A stretch of 64,000 bases of DNA from Haloprofundus marisrubri. GTDB lineage: Archaea; Halobacteriota; Halobacteria; Halobacteriales; Haloferacaceae. The notes beneath the pieces were generated by a model. That model ran no database searches and was not told the DNA's origin. It saw only the letters and a program-made list of their open reading frames with translations. Shown one piece after another: positions 42,364-51,437 of the stretch. The position numbers were made by a program, and so were the translations under genes. Each line of letters begins with the position of its first letter. Positions within the stretch are counted from its first letter, which is position 1. The DNA lies in NCBI RefSeq assembly GCF_001469955.1, contig NZ_LOPU01000018.1, positions 837,871-901,870 of the forward strand. The letters run 5' to 3'.

Positions 42364-43908
42364 TTAGTCCATATAGCCCAAATCCCGAAGCGTCTCTTCG
42401 ACTTCCTCACCTGCTGTTTCGCCGCCGCCGGCCGTCGCCGTCTCCGGGCCTTCTTGGACGCTCCGTTGTTGGGGTTCGCCGATGAGGATAGCCCGCTGAA
42501 CTTTCCCGTCGATGTCGGTTGGAACCGGTGCGCCGAACCAATGGAGGATGGTTGGCGCGAGGTCGTACAGCGTGCAGTCGAATCGGCCGGAACCGAATCC
42601 GTCGCCCCACGCACCGAAGATGCCCTGTCGTCGGTGGGTCGCAAGCCACTCGGTTCGCTCGCCGAAGACGCTGCCGCCGATAGCTTCCGGCGCGTCGACG
42701 CCCGTGGCGTACTCGACGACGAGGTCCGGTGTGCGGTACAGGTCGCCCGAATAGATGTCGTCCGGGCGGTGGACCGCCGCCGCGACGGGGTCGCCGTCGG
42801 GCGTCTCCAGCGAGGAGAGCGCCTCGGCGAGCGAGTTCCGGTAGGCCGCGCGCGCCGCGTCGCTCTCGAACGCCGCGTCGTTGAGATAGATGGGGCCGCG
42901 GCCGAGCGAGATGGCTTTCGTCTCCGTCCAGTCGATGGGGGCGTCTTGGATGGCGAGGCGGCCGCTCTCGCTGGGGAAGAAGCGCTGTAGCGACTCGGGT
43001 ATCAGCGCCTGCGCGAGGTTGACGAGGCCGAGTCGGTCGACGCCGCGTTTGAGTCGCTCGCGGGTGATTCCGACGGAGGCGAGCGCGTTGCGTCCGCCCG
43101 CGTCGCCGACGGCGAGGTCGCCGCGCTTTTTCAGCCACTGGTTGACGAGGAACGTCTCGTCGATTTCCGTAAACCCGTGGTCGCTCATCAAAAAGACGGT
43201 CTCGGTGTCTTCGCGCTCCAACAGCGCCGTGAGTCGGGCGTCGATGCGACCGTACAGTTCCTGAATCTTCTCGGGGTGGTCCCAGAGGCGGTGCTGGACG
43301 GTGTCGGTGACGAAGACGGTGAGATGGACGAGGTCACAGTTCTTCTCGTCGGCGAACCACTCGGCGGCGTCGAAGCGCTGGTCGGCGAGCGTCGTCGCTT
43401 CCGAAGTCAGTTCCTCGGGCGTCGCCTCGTCGAGGACCAAATCGGGCTTCGTTCGGTAGTTCGGGACGGCGTCGAGGAGTTCAGACTTGAGCGACGTGGG
43501 TTTCGTAAACTCGCCACGCTCGGAGGCGGGACTGCCGGCGACGGTCAACACGCCGTCGTCGGTGTTCGGCGGATGCGTCGTCGGCATGTTGACGACGGCG
43601 GGGGTGACGCCGTGGTCGGCCAGTACGTCCCAGTATTCGCGCGAACGGAAGTTCGAGGAGTCGTTGGTGGTTATCGACTGCTCCTCGCGGTCGTAGCCGA
43701 ACCACTCGTAGACGCCGAGTTTACCGGGGTTCTTGCCGGTCGAGTAGCATTTCCACGCGGGGAACGTGATGGGCGGCAGCGTGCTTTCGAGGTTACCGGT
43801 GACGCCCTCGTCGGCGACGCGCGCGAATCCCGGGAACTCGCCCGCGTCCATGCCGTCGCGGAGCAGCGACCAGTCGGCCCCGTCGAGTCCGACGACGTAG
43901 ACGGTCAT
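42364..43908 (-). CDS. Type I phosphodiesterase-like protein 1
   Basis: 514 residues of the nucleotide pyrophosphatase/phosphodiesterase branch. VYVVGLDGADWSLL is the first metal strand, PPITFPAWKCYSTGKNPGKL the nucleophile Thr plus the TGKxPGKxG loop, LMSDHGFTEID the second metal site, and LYDLAPTILHWFGAPVPTDI the closing region. It ends LRDLGYMD. No signal peptide is seen. This branch cleaves phosphodiester or pyrophosphate bonds, for example in nucleotide sugars. It starts 25 bases after the GT4 gene on the same strand. Confidence 0.82.
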   Translation of the reverse strand: MTVYVVGLDGADWSLLRDGMDAGEFPGFARVADEGVTGNLESTLPPITFPAWKCYSTGKNPGKLGVYEWFGYDREEQSITTNDSSNFRSREYWDVLADHGVTPAVVNMPTTHPPNTDDGVLTVAGSPASERGEFTKPTSLKSELLDAVPNYRTKPDLVLDEATPEELTSEATTLADQRFDAAEWFADEKNCDLVHLTVFVTDTVQHRLWDHPEKIQELYGRIDARLTALLEREDTETVFLMSDHGFTEIDETFLVNQWLKKRGDLAVGDAGGRNALASVGITRERLKRGVDRLGLVNLAQALIPESLQRFFPSESGRLAIQDAPIDWTETKAISLGRGPIYLNDAAFESDAARAAYRNSLAEALSSLETPDGDPVAAAVHRPDDIYSGDLYRTPDLVVEYATGVDAPEAIGGSVFGERTEWLATHRRQGIFGAWGDGFGSGRFDCTLYDLAPTILHWFGAPVPTDIDGKVQRAILIGEPQQRSVQEGPETATAGGGETAGEEVEETLRDLGYMD

Positions 43909-43932
43909 GTCCGGCCTATCGGTACACCCCCG

Positions 43933-44967
43933 TTAAAGTGCTTCGAGTACGGCATCGAACGCCTCGGCGAACGCTTCCTTTCGAGTTTCGGCGTCGAAGG
44001 TCGTCCCGCGCTCGCGGGCACGAGCGGACAGTTCCCGTCGGTCGTCGCCGTCGCGCTCGAAGTAGTCGACGACGCCCGCGGCGAGTGATTCGGGCGCGGG
44101 GTCGACGACGAGGTTCGGCGAGAGCGCGCCGGCCTCCGAACGGGTTCCGGTCGTCTCGGTGACGAGCGGCGGCAATCCGGCGCGCATCGCTTCGAGCGTG
44201 CTCACGGGGAACGTGTCCATCCGCGACGGTTGGACGTACAGCGACGCGGGCGCGAAGGCGTCGGCCAGATTCTCGACGTAGCCGCGGACCGAAACGCCGG
44301 GCGTCTCGGCGTACGACTCGGGATGGCCGCCGCCGACGACGTGCAACTCGGCGTCCGGAATCGACTCGCGGACCGTCGGCCACGCGTCGACGAGCATGTC
44401 GACACCCTTGTAGCGCCACGGTCGGCCGACGGTGACGGCGACGTTCGCGTCCATATCGGGAGTGACACCTCCGAGTGCGTCGTACACGTCGGGTTGGATG
44501 AAGGGATGTGCGACTTCGATGGGGGTGTGCGGGCCGACGATGGGTCGCGTGAACTCCGCCGCGAAATCGGAGACGGCGACGACGCCGTCGACGAATCGGG
44601 AACCGATTGCGCCGATGGCCGGCGTTCCGAAGCGGCCGACGAGCGATTTGAATCCCGAACTGCCCTCGAAGTCGGACTGGCCGAGGCTGTAGAGCCCATG
44701 GTCCGCACAGAGGTAGACGAGTTTCGAGCGCCGGGTCGCGCGGTGTGCGAGCGCGGCGTACAAGGGACGAGAGCCTTCGACGAGGTACACGTCGTAGGCG
44801 GGGTAACGGAGTCCGTTGTACACGTCGCCGACGACGCTGTCGGAGAAAGAACCGAGCGAGTGGCGTTGGAAGTCGACCAGGTCGGCGTCGATGGCCTCGG
44901 CGAACCCGCGGTGGGCCGGATGAGGGTCCTGATACAGCATCGCCACGCGTGCGCTCCGTCGATTCAC
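43933..44967 (-). CDS. Glycosyltransferase, family GT4 (second)
   Basis: 344 residues from a GTG start. The GT4 hallmarks are VTVGRPWRYKGVDMLVDAW for donor binding and QPSRMDTFPVSTLEAMRAGLPP with the E-x7-E motif. The first Rossmann domain is short and irregular. A TATA box 25-31 bases upstream of GTG 44967 supports that leaderless start; ATG at 44940 is the alternative and removes nine basic residues. It precedes the phosphodiesterase-like gene by 25 bases and is divergent from sulfatase-like protein 3. Donor and acceptor unknown. Confidence 0.78.
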   Translation of the reverse strand: MNRRSARVAMLYQDPHPAHRGFAEAIDADLVDFQRHSLGSFSDSVVGDVYNGLRYPAYDVYLVEGSRPLYAALAHRATRRSKLVYLCADHGLYSLGQSDFEGSSGFKSLVGRFGTPAIGAIGSRFVDGVVAVSDFAAEFTRPIVGPHTPIEVAHPFIQPDVYDALGGVTPDMDANVAVTVGRPWRYKGVDMLVDAWPTVRESIPDAELHVVGGGHPESYAETPGVSVRGYVENLADAFAPASLYVQPSRMDTFPVSTLEAMRAGLPPLVTETTGTRSEAGALSPNLVVDPAPESLAAGVVDYFERDGDDRRELSARARERGTTFDAETRKEAFAEAFDAVLEAL

Positions 44968-44991
44968 GGAAAAAGCGGCGCGCGAGAGGCG

Positions 44992-44998
44992 TATAAAT
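44992..44998 (-). promoter_or_regulatory. TATA box of the second GT4 gene
   Basis: ATTTATA on the minus strand is centred 28 bases before the GTG at 44967. It makes that codon the likely first base of the mRNA and the start of translation. Confidence 0.5.
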
Positions 44999-45079
44999 CC
45001 GCTGGAGTCGGCGGCGCGGCGGGCCACGGAGAAGTCGCAACGGTCGTCGATAATTTCGACGAACCGACACGCAAGCGAT

Positions 45080-46630
45080 ATGACGCTTGCTTCGGAAACC
45101 GCGGGCATGGACTCCCCGACGGACGCCACTTCGACGACTCCCGCCTCGGCGGACGCCCCCTCGTCGAACGTGCTCCTCGTCATCTGCGACACCCTCCGGG
45201 TCGACGCCCTCTCCTGCTACGCCGACGACGCGCCGCCGACGCCGAACCTCGACCGTCTCGCCGCCGAGGGGACGACGTTCGAGAACGCCTTCGCCGTCGG
45301 GTCGTGGACGCCGCCGTCGCACGGCGCGGTGTTCACCGGCCGCTACCCTTCCGAGACGGGATTCGGGGGCGCGTGGCCCTCGCTGTCGCCCGGCGAGACG
45401 ACGATGGCCGAGCGATTCGGCGAGGCTGGCTACGACACCATCGGGATTCCCGGACCGTCGAAGATGGGGTCGCCCGTCGGACTGGACCGCGGATTCGACG
45501 AGTACTACGAGGTGTACGAGGAGATGGAAAAGCGGCCCTCTGTACCGTATCTCCGCCAAGTGCTGACCGACGAGTTCGTCCGCCGCGACCTGTGGCGTCT
45601 CGCCACCCGCGGCAACGACTACTACACCCGAATCAAAGTCGAGAAACTCCAGCGATACATCTCGGAGGCCGACGCGCCGTGGTTCGCCATGGCGAATCTG
45701 ACGACGGTTCACGCGCCGTACTGGGTGCCCAACCCGTACATGCGCGAGGAGACATCCGAGTTACAGAGACCGTTCTTCCCGCTTCTCGAAGAGTTCCTCC
45801 CCTCGACGGTGCGATTCGACCGCGACGACGTGCGACCCGAGCGACTGTTCGCGGCGGCCGACGGCGCGTCGGCGACGAGCATCGCAATGCGGCAGTACGA
45901 GACGGGCGACTACCTGAACGAGGCGGAACTCTCGGTACTCAGAGCGTGGTACCGCGCCTGCGTCCGGTATCTCGACTCCCAACTCGGCGAGTTGTTCGAC
46001 TGGCTCGACGAGACGGGCCGCCGCGAGGAGACCCACGTCGTGCTCACCTCCGACCACGGCGAGTGTTTCGGCGAACACGGCGCGATGTACCACGGCTACT
46101 TCTTGCACGACGAACTGCTTCACGTTCCACTCGTCGTGAGCGGCCCGGATGTTCCATCGGACGCGCGCCGCTCGGACCTCGTCTCGCTCGTGGACCTGTT
46201 CGACACGCTCTGTGACCTCTCGGGTATCGAAGCGCCCGAGAAGACGAGCGGTCGGGCGTTGTTCGGTGCGGGCGGAGATGAGACGGACGCGCACGGCGAA
46301 CGCGACGCCGTGTTCGCCGAAACCGCAATCATGGACGAAAGCGACCGAGAAGCCGCCGCCGAAGTGTCCGAGGAGACGCGTTCGGCGTTCGAGACGGGCA
46401 AAAAGTCGATTCGGACGCAGAGTCATCGATTCGAGCGCCGGTCGGACGGTCGCGAGTACCTGTACGACGTGCAGACGGGAGACGAAGTCGACGACGCGGA
46501 ACTGGAGGAATCGTTGCGCGAGCAGTTGACCGAGACGCTCGGCGAGGAGTTCGTCGTCGACGGTCAGAGAGAACGCGAGTACAGCGCAGGCGTCGAGCGG
46601 AACCTGCGGGAACTCGGCTACCTCGAATAG
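45080..46630 (+). CDS. Sulfatase-like protein 3
   Basis: 516 residues. After an acidic Ser/Thr-rich leader of about 28 residues, NVLLVICDTLRVDALSCY begins the fold. SWTPPSHGAVFTGRYPSETG is the nucleophile loop with Thr in place of Cys; LTSDHGECFGEHGAMYHGY is the second metal motif; LRELGYLE is the end. No membrane helix is found. ATG at 45080 or 45107 could be used. It is divergent from the GT4 gene at 43933. Substrate unknown; as for the others, phosphoryl or sulfuryl transfer on glycan precursors is inferred. Confidence 0.8.
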   Translation: MTLASETAGMDSPTDATSTTPASADAPSSNVLLVICDTLRVDALSCYADDAPPTPNLDRLAAEGTTFENAFAVGSWTPPSHGAVFTGRYPSETGFGGAWPSLSPGETTMAERFGEAGYDTIGIPGPSKMGSPVGLDRGFDEYYEVYEEMEKRPSVPYLRQVLTDEFVRRDLWRLATRGNDYYTRIKVEKLQRYISEADAPWFAMANLTTVHAPYWVPNPYMREETSELQRPFFPLLEEFLPSTVRFDRDDVRPERLFAAADGASATSIAMRQYETGDYLNEAELSVLRAWYRACVRYLDSQLGELFDWLDETGRREETHVVLTSDHGECFGEHGAMYHGYFLHDELLHVPLVVSGPDVPSDARRSDLVSLVDLFDTLCDLSGIEAPEKTSGRALFGAGGDETDAHGERDAVFAETAIMDESDREAAAEVSEETRSAFETGKKSIRTQSHRFERRSDGREYLYDVQTGDEVDDAELEESLREQLTETLGEEFVVDGQREREYSAGVERNLRELGYLE

Positions 46631-46698
46631 GAGTTCGGAGGCAACGCTCCAAACACGAGATAGGGAACGTTTTACCGGCCAAGCCTGTGCGGGAAACC

Positions 46699-48318
46699 AT
46701 GCGAACCCTGTTGGTCGGACTCGACGCCGCCTGTCTGCCCGTCCTTCGACCGCTGTTCGACGACGGGGACCTCCCGACGCTCCGCTCGCTGTTCGACGAC
46801 GGTGCGACTGCGCCGCTCGAATCACAGATTCCGCCGTGGACCGCGAGCGCGTGGCCCTCCTTGTACACGGGCAAGAACCCCGGCAAGCACGGTGTCTTCG
46901 ACTTTCTCTCCTTCGACGGCTACGAGTGGGACATCGTCAACTCGACGGACGTGAAGGCGCGGACGATGTGGGAGTACGCCGACGAAGCGGGTCTGACGAG
47001 CGTCGTCGTCAACGCCCCCGTCACCGACCCACCACGGGAGTTCGACGGTGCGCTCGTCCCCGGTTATCTGGCCGCCGAGAAGCCACGCTGTCACCCCGAC
47101 GGACTGCTCGACGATATCGAAGACGAGGTTGGGCCGTACCGCGTCTACGCCGAACGCGAGACCGACGAACGCCGCAGCGACGAGGCGAAGTTCCGCGACT
47201 ACGTCGAACTGAGCCACCTCCGTGGGAAGACATTTCGCTATCTCGCCGACCGCTTCGACCCCGAGTTCGGCTTCGTCCAGTTCCAGAAAACCGACGCCGT
47301 CTTCCACGACTTCCCCGGCGACCAAGCGAAAGTCCGCGACATCTACCGCGCCGTCGACGAGGAACTCGCCGAGATTCTCGACGCCTGCGACCCCGACGCC
47401 GTCGTCGTCGCCAGCGACCACGGGATGGGTGAGTACGACGGCTACGAGTTCCGCGTCAACCAGTTCCTCAAGGAGCAAGCGAGAGTCGTCACCGCCCGCG
47501 GCGGACAAGACGTGCCCTCGTGGTTCCAAATCAAGGATAGCGAGTTGACCGACGAGTCGGATTCAGGGGAGGAAGACGACGACGGTGGTACACAGCTACT
47601 CTCGGCTATCGCCGCCGCGGCGGCGCGTGCGGGACTGACGTACCAGCGCGGCAAGGCAATTTTAGACCGAGTTGGTCTCGCGGAGTTCGTCGGCCGCCAC
47701 GTTCCCGTCTCCGTGGTGTTCGCCGCCAGTGAATCGGTCGACTTCGCGGCTTCTGAGGCGTATCTCCGTTCGCCCTCGGAGTTGGGGATTCGGTTGAACG
47801 TCGAAGGGAGAGAGCCGGACGGGACGATTCCCGAGTCAGAGTACGGCGCAGTTCGGAAGGCGCTGATTGACGAGTTGCGCAAGGCGACGACCCCCGACAG
47901 AGAACCGGTGTTCGAGCGCGTCCTCGCCCGCGAAGACGTGTTCGAGGGACCGTATGCCGAGGAAGCAGTCGACATCGTCACCGTTCCAACGGATTTCGAG
48001 CACTCGCTGTCGGCGCTCATCGGCGAGCAGTTCGGCGACCCCGAACCGTGGAACCACAAACTCGACGGCGTGGTTTCGGTTTCTGGTACTGGCGTCGACA
48101 CCGGCACCGACCTCTCGGACGCGCATCTGTTCGATATCGCGCCGACCGTGTTGGCGACGCTGGGTATCGCGCCGGACGTGGAGATGGACGGCCGGACGCT
48201 TCCGTGTGTATCGGGGCCGGAGGCGACGGAGTACCCCGAGTTCGATGTCGGCGGCCGCGCGCGGACCGACGACGACGAGGTGGCGAGTCGACTCGCGGAC
48301 TTGGGCTATCTGGAGTAG
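46699..48318 (+). CDS. Type I phosphodiesterase-like protein 2
   Basis: 539 residues. TLLVGLDAACLPVLRPLF is the first metal strand, IPPWTASAWPSLYTGKNPGK the Thr nucleophile and TGKNPGKHG loop, VVASDHGMGEYDGYEFRVNQ the second site, and LFDIAPTVLATLGIAPDVEM the closing motif; it ends LADLGYLE. An Asp/Glu-rich insertion near residues 280-300 is typical of salt-adapted proteins. A TATA-like TTTTA lies about 28 bases before the ATG at 46699. It is followed by a close relative after 54 bases. Confidence 0.82.
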   Translation: MRTLLVGLDAACLPVLRPLFDDGDLPTLRSLFDDGATAPLESQIPPWTASAWPSLYTGKNPGKHGVFDFLSFDGYEWDIVNSTDVKARTMWEYADEAGLTSVVVNAPVTDPPREFDGALVPGYLAAEKPRCHPDGLLDDIEDEVGPYRVYAERETDERRSDEAKFRDYVELSHLRGKTFRYLADRFDPEFGFVQFQKTDAVFHDFPGDQAKVRDIYRAVDEELAEILDACDPDAVVVASDHGMGEYDGYEFRVNQFLKEQARVVTARGGQDVPSWFQIKDSELTDESDSGEEDDDGGTQLLSAIAAAAARAGLTYQRGKAILDRVGLAEFVGRHVPVSVVFAASESVDFAASEAYLRSPSELGIRLNVEGREPDGTIPESEYGAVRKALIDELRKATTPDREPVFERVLAREDVFEGPYAEEAVDIVTVPTDFEHSLSALIGEQFGDPEPWNHKLDGVVSVSGTGVDTGTDLSDAHLFDIAPTVLATLGIAPDVEMDGRTLPCVSGPEATEYPEFDVGGRARTDDDEVASRLADLGYLE

Positions 48319-48372
48319 TTCGCCGCCCCAGAGACCGAACGGCTTTTACTCGGAACCCACATCGCTTCCGCC

Positions 48373-49920
48373 ATGATTGTCCTCGGCTTGGACGGCGCGA
48401 CCCACTCGCTGATTCGTCCGTGGGTCGACGCGGGCCACCTCCCGACGTTCGCCCGCCTCTACGAAGAAAGCGTCCACGGCGATTTGGAGAGCACCATCCC
48501 GGAGATTACGGTTCCGGCGTGGCCCGCCTTCGCCACCGGCAGAAACCCCGAGCGACTCGACGTCTACGGTTTTACACATTTCAACCGCGAGACGCGCGAG
48601 TTAGATTTGAGCCACGACGAGTTCATCCCCGGGAAGATGTGGGACGTCGTCGACGACCAGGGGGGTCGCTGCGTCGTGTTCAACATCCCGGGGTCGCACC
48701 CGTGGCAGGCCATCGACGGCACGATAATCGCCGCGGCCCCCGAGTACAAAGACAGTTACAGCTACCCCGAAGACCGCTGGGACGAGTTGGAAGAGGTCGT
48801 CGGCGAGTACAAACTCAGAAACGACGCGACGCCCGGCAGCCGAAACTACGTCGACCAGAGCCTCTCGCTCGTCGACAAACGCTTCGACGGCTTCGAGCAC
48901 TTCATCGAAAAGGAGAACCCGGAGCTTGCTGTCGGCCTCATCCGTGCGACCGACCGCGTCGCCCACCACTACTGGTCGACCGAACCCAAGCAGTCGAATC
49001 CCTTGTTCGAGGTGTACAGTCGCGTCGACGAGCGACTCGGCGAGTTCCTCGACGCCCACGACGACGAGGATATCGTCGTGATGAGCGACCACGGGTTCGA
49101 GGCCGTCTCGAAGAAATTTGCGCCGAACTACGCACTGTCACAGGCGGGTCTCGTCCACCTCTCGGAGGGTGGCGACGGCAAGAAACAGGCGCTCGGGAAA
49201 CTCCGCGACGTCGCCAGCGACGTGTTGGGTCGAATCGGCCTGTTGACGCTCGCGCGCAACGTCGTCCCCGAGAGCTACGTGGCAGACTTGCCGAGCGGGT
49301 CGGCGCTCGGCCTCGACAACGCCATCAGCCTCGGCCGAATCGACTGGCAACGAACTCGCGCTGTCGCCGACATCGGGCAGAAGACGACGATGGTGTACGC
49401 ACTCACCGACGACGCCGACGAGCGCGCCGAAATCGTCGCGGAAGCCCGCGAAGCACTCGCCGAAGCAGCCGAAAACGTGGGTCTCGACGTGCGGTTCGTC
49501 GAACTCGACCGCGGCGGGCCGCACACGCCGGACCTCACCATGATTATCGAGACGCCTGAAGTCCATGCTTCCTCGCGGTTCGACGTCGACGCGCCGCTGT
49601 TCGACGTCTCGACGAGCGGTCACGCCCGCAACGGCATCGTCTTCGCGCGGGGGCCGTCGTTCCGCACCGGAACCGTCGAGGATGCGAACATTACCGACAT
49701 CGCGCCGACGGTGCTGCACGCGCTCGGCCGTCGACTCCCGAACTCCATCGACGGCGACGTACTGGACGTGTTCGCACCGGATACTGATGCCGCCGACAGG
49801 GAACCGGAGTACTACGACTTCGTCGGCGAGAACGCCGTCAGCGAGGGCGGCGTCTCCGGCGACGACGAGCGCGAAACCGAAGTCAAATCCCGCCTCCGAG
49901 AACTCGGTTACCTCGAATAA
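48373..49920 (+). CDS. Type I phosphodiesterase-like protein 3
   Basis: 515 residues. MIVLGLDGATHSLIRPWV opens the fold, IPEITVPAWPAFATGRNPER is the nucleophile loop, VVMSDHGFEAVSKKFAPNY the second metal site, and ITDIAPTVLHALGRRLPNSI the closing motif. The end is LRELGYLE. It is similar in plan to the two other phosphodiesterase-like proteins here, so the set probably arose by duplication. Its stop overlaps the start of the flippase by one base, tying it to lipid-linked glycan export. Confidence 0.82.
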   Translation: MIVLGLDGATHSLIRPWVDAGHLPTFARLYEESVHGDLESTIPEITVPAWPAFATGRNPERLDVYGFTHFNRETRELDLSHDEFIPGKMWDVVDDQGGRCVVFNIPGSHPWQAIDGTIIAAAPEYKDSYSYPEDRWDELEEVVGEYKLRNDATPGSRNYVDQSLSLVDKRFDGFEHFIEKENPELAVGLIRATDRVAHHYWSTEPKQSNPLFEVYSRVDERLGEFLDAHDDEDIVVMSDHGFEAVSKKFAPNYALSQAGLVHLSEGGDGKKQALGKLRDVASDVLGRIGLLTLARNVVPESYVADLPSGSALGLDNAISLGRIDWQRTRAVADIGQKTTMVYALTDDADERAEIVAEAREALAEAAENVGLDVRFVELDRGGPHTPDLTMIIETPEVHASSRFDVDAPLFDVSTSGHARNGIVFARGPSFRTGTVEDANITDIAPTVLHALGRRLPNSIDGDVLDVFAPDTDAADREPEYYDFVGENAVSEGGVSGDDERETEVKSRLRELGYLE

Positions 49921-51380
49921 TGAACGTCGGCGCGGAGGTGTCGAAGCGGTTCGTCGCAAACGTTCTCGGCACCGTCGCCGGATTCGCCGGGACGGTGTAT
50001 TTCACCCAACTTCTGGGCACGTCGGGCCTCGGCGTCTACGCCATCTTCACGAGTTTCCAGATGGCGGCGGCGACGATGGTCACCTTCGGCCTGTTCAGCG
50101 CCGTCACGAAACGGGTGAGCGAGGGCGAGAACCAAGCCAAACATTTCACCAGCGGCGTTCTCATCGTCCTCGTCGGAACGGCCGTTTCGGCAGTTGCGTT
50201 CGCGGCCGCTTCACCGCTGGTCAACGGTATCCTCGATGCCGAAGCAGCGCTCTTAGTCCCCTTGGGCATCCTCTCGTGGAGTCTGATGCGGCTGACCGGC
50301 GCGTTTCTCGAAGGCAAGGGGCAAGTCGCGCTCGCGGGGTTTCTGGAGAACGGCCGCTACGTCATCATCGTCGGGTTACAGACCGCGCTGCTGGTGGCCG
50401 GGTTCGAGGTGTACGCGCTGCTGTGGGGGCTCGTCTTGGGCCAGTTTGCGACGTTCCTCGTCGCGTATCTCGGCTACGCGCGCGTGATTCCGGCGTTCCC
50501 CTCCCGTGAACTCGTCGGCGACTTTCTCTCGTTTTCGAAGTACACCTACCTCCAGTCGCTCGGTTCACAGCTGTTCAAACAGGCCGACTACATCGTCCTT
50601 GGGCAACTGTTCGGGACGAGCGCCGCGGGTTTGTACAAGATTTCCTTCACGCTGACGGAGGCGGCGATGCTGTTCTCGTCGGCGCTGTCCGACGTCTCGT
50701 TCCCGGAGTTCTCCCGACTGAAAGCGAACGACCGCGGCGACCGAATCCGCGAACTGCTCGCCAAGTCGCTGACGTACGCGGGGCTGTTCGCCCTTCCGGC
50801 GCTTGGCGGCGGCCTCGTCGTCGGCAACGACCTGCTCCGAGTGGTCTACGGCGTCGACCCCGGCACTGTGGCTCTCGGCGGGTTCACCGTCGGCCTCGGC
50901 AACCTCCTCATCGCGGTACTCGCGCTGGCGAACCTCTCGAACGGCTACCGGAGCGTGCTCGAATCGTACTTCCTCGGGACGAACCGCCCGCGCATCAGCG
51001 CGGCGAGTTCGGTCGTCCTCATCGTGACGTACGCGATTTTCGTGCTACCCTTCGCCGAACTGGCCGGAACCGTCGGTCTGGGTCTCGTGACGACGCTGAG
51101 TTTCGGCGGCAGTTGTCTGTTGCTGTGGCGGAACCTCGAATACCGACCGACTCGGGAAGTCGGCGCCGACGTGGGAAGTCAGGTGGCCGCAACGCTGTCG
51201 ATGATGGTCGTCGTCGCGGCCGTCTACGCGCTTCTCGGCGGCATCTCCGGGGTGTTCTCGCTGGCGCTCGTGCTCGGCGTCGGCGGCCTCGCGTACTTCG
51301 CGTCGTTGCTCGTAACGAACGGTCGGCTCAGAAACGACGCGTGGTGGGTCGTACAGGACCTGAGACGCGAGATTCGCTAG
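49920..51380 (+). CDS. Lipid-linked oligosaccharide flippase (MATE/Wzx-like)
   Basis: 486 residues with about 14 membrane helices in the MOP/polysaccharide biosynthesis pattern (KRFVANVLGTVAGFAGTVYF at the start, QSLGSQLFKQADYIVLGQLF in the middle, a Pro/Gly-rich second half). Such proteins turn lipid-linked glycans from the inner to the outer face. Position directly before aglB and overlap with the phosphodiesterase-like gene point to flipping of the dolichol-linked glycan, the role given to AglR in H. volcanii. I have not used that gene symbol because several related flippases exist. Confidence 0.85.
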   Translation: MNVGAEVSKRFVANVLGTVAGFAGTVYFTQLLGTSGLGVYAIFTSFQMAAATMVTFGLFSAVTKRVSEGENQAKHFTSGVLIVLVGTAVSAVAFAAASPLVNGILDAEAALLVPLGILSWSLMRLTGAFLEGKGQVALAGFLENGRYVIIVGLQTALLVAGFEVYALLWGLVLGQFATFLVAYLGYARVIPAFPSRELVGDFLSFSKYTYLQSLGSQLFKQADYIVLGQLFGTSAAGLYKISFTLTEAAMLFSSALSDVSFPEFSRLKANDRGDRIRELLAKSLTYAGLFALPALGGGLVVGNDLLRVVYGVDPGTVALGGFTVGLGNLLIAVLALANLSNGYRSVLESYFLGTNRPRISAASSVVLIVTYAIFVLPFAELAGTVGLGLVTTLSFGGSCLLLWRNLEYRPTREVGADVGSQVAATLSMMVVVAAVYALLGGISGVFSLALVLGVGGLAYFASLLVTNGRLRNDAWWVVQDLRREIR

Positions 51381-51399
51381 CGTTCGGGGAGTGTCGTAT

Positions 51400-51412
51400 C
51401 ATAAGGCTTATG
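51400..51412 (+). promoter_or_regulatory. Palindromic promoter element of aglB
   Basis: CATAAGGCTTATG is a 13-bp palindrome (6-bp arms around one G), centred 32 bases before the aglB ATG. It lies where a TATA box is expected and could be read in both directions or bound by a symmetric regulator. aglB would thus also have its own promoter. Confidence 0.45.
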
Positions 51413-51437
51413 CGGGTTTTGCCAGTCCTTTCGGCCA

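Noticed and set aside
44230..46215. 661-codon forward frame across the divergent GT4 and sulfatase-like genes
   Set aside because: It crosses a promoter region and is the shadow of two genes with clear family motifs.
38597..46630. Calling the sulfatase-like proteins true sulfatases
   Set aside because: None has the Cys-x-Pro-x-Arg or Ser-type formylglycine motif, so sulfate ester hydrolysis by the usual mechanism is not supported.
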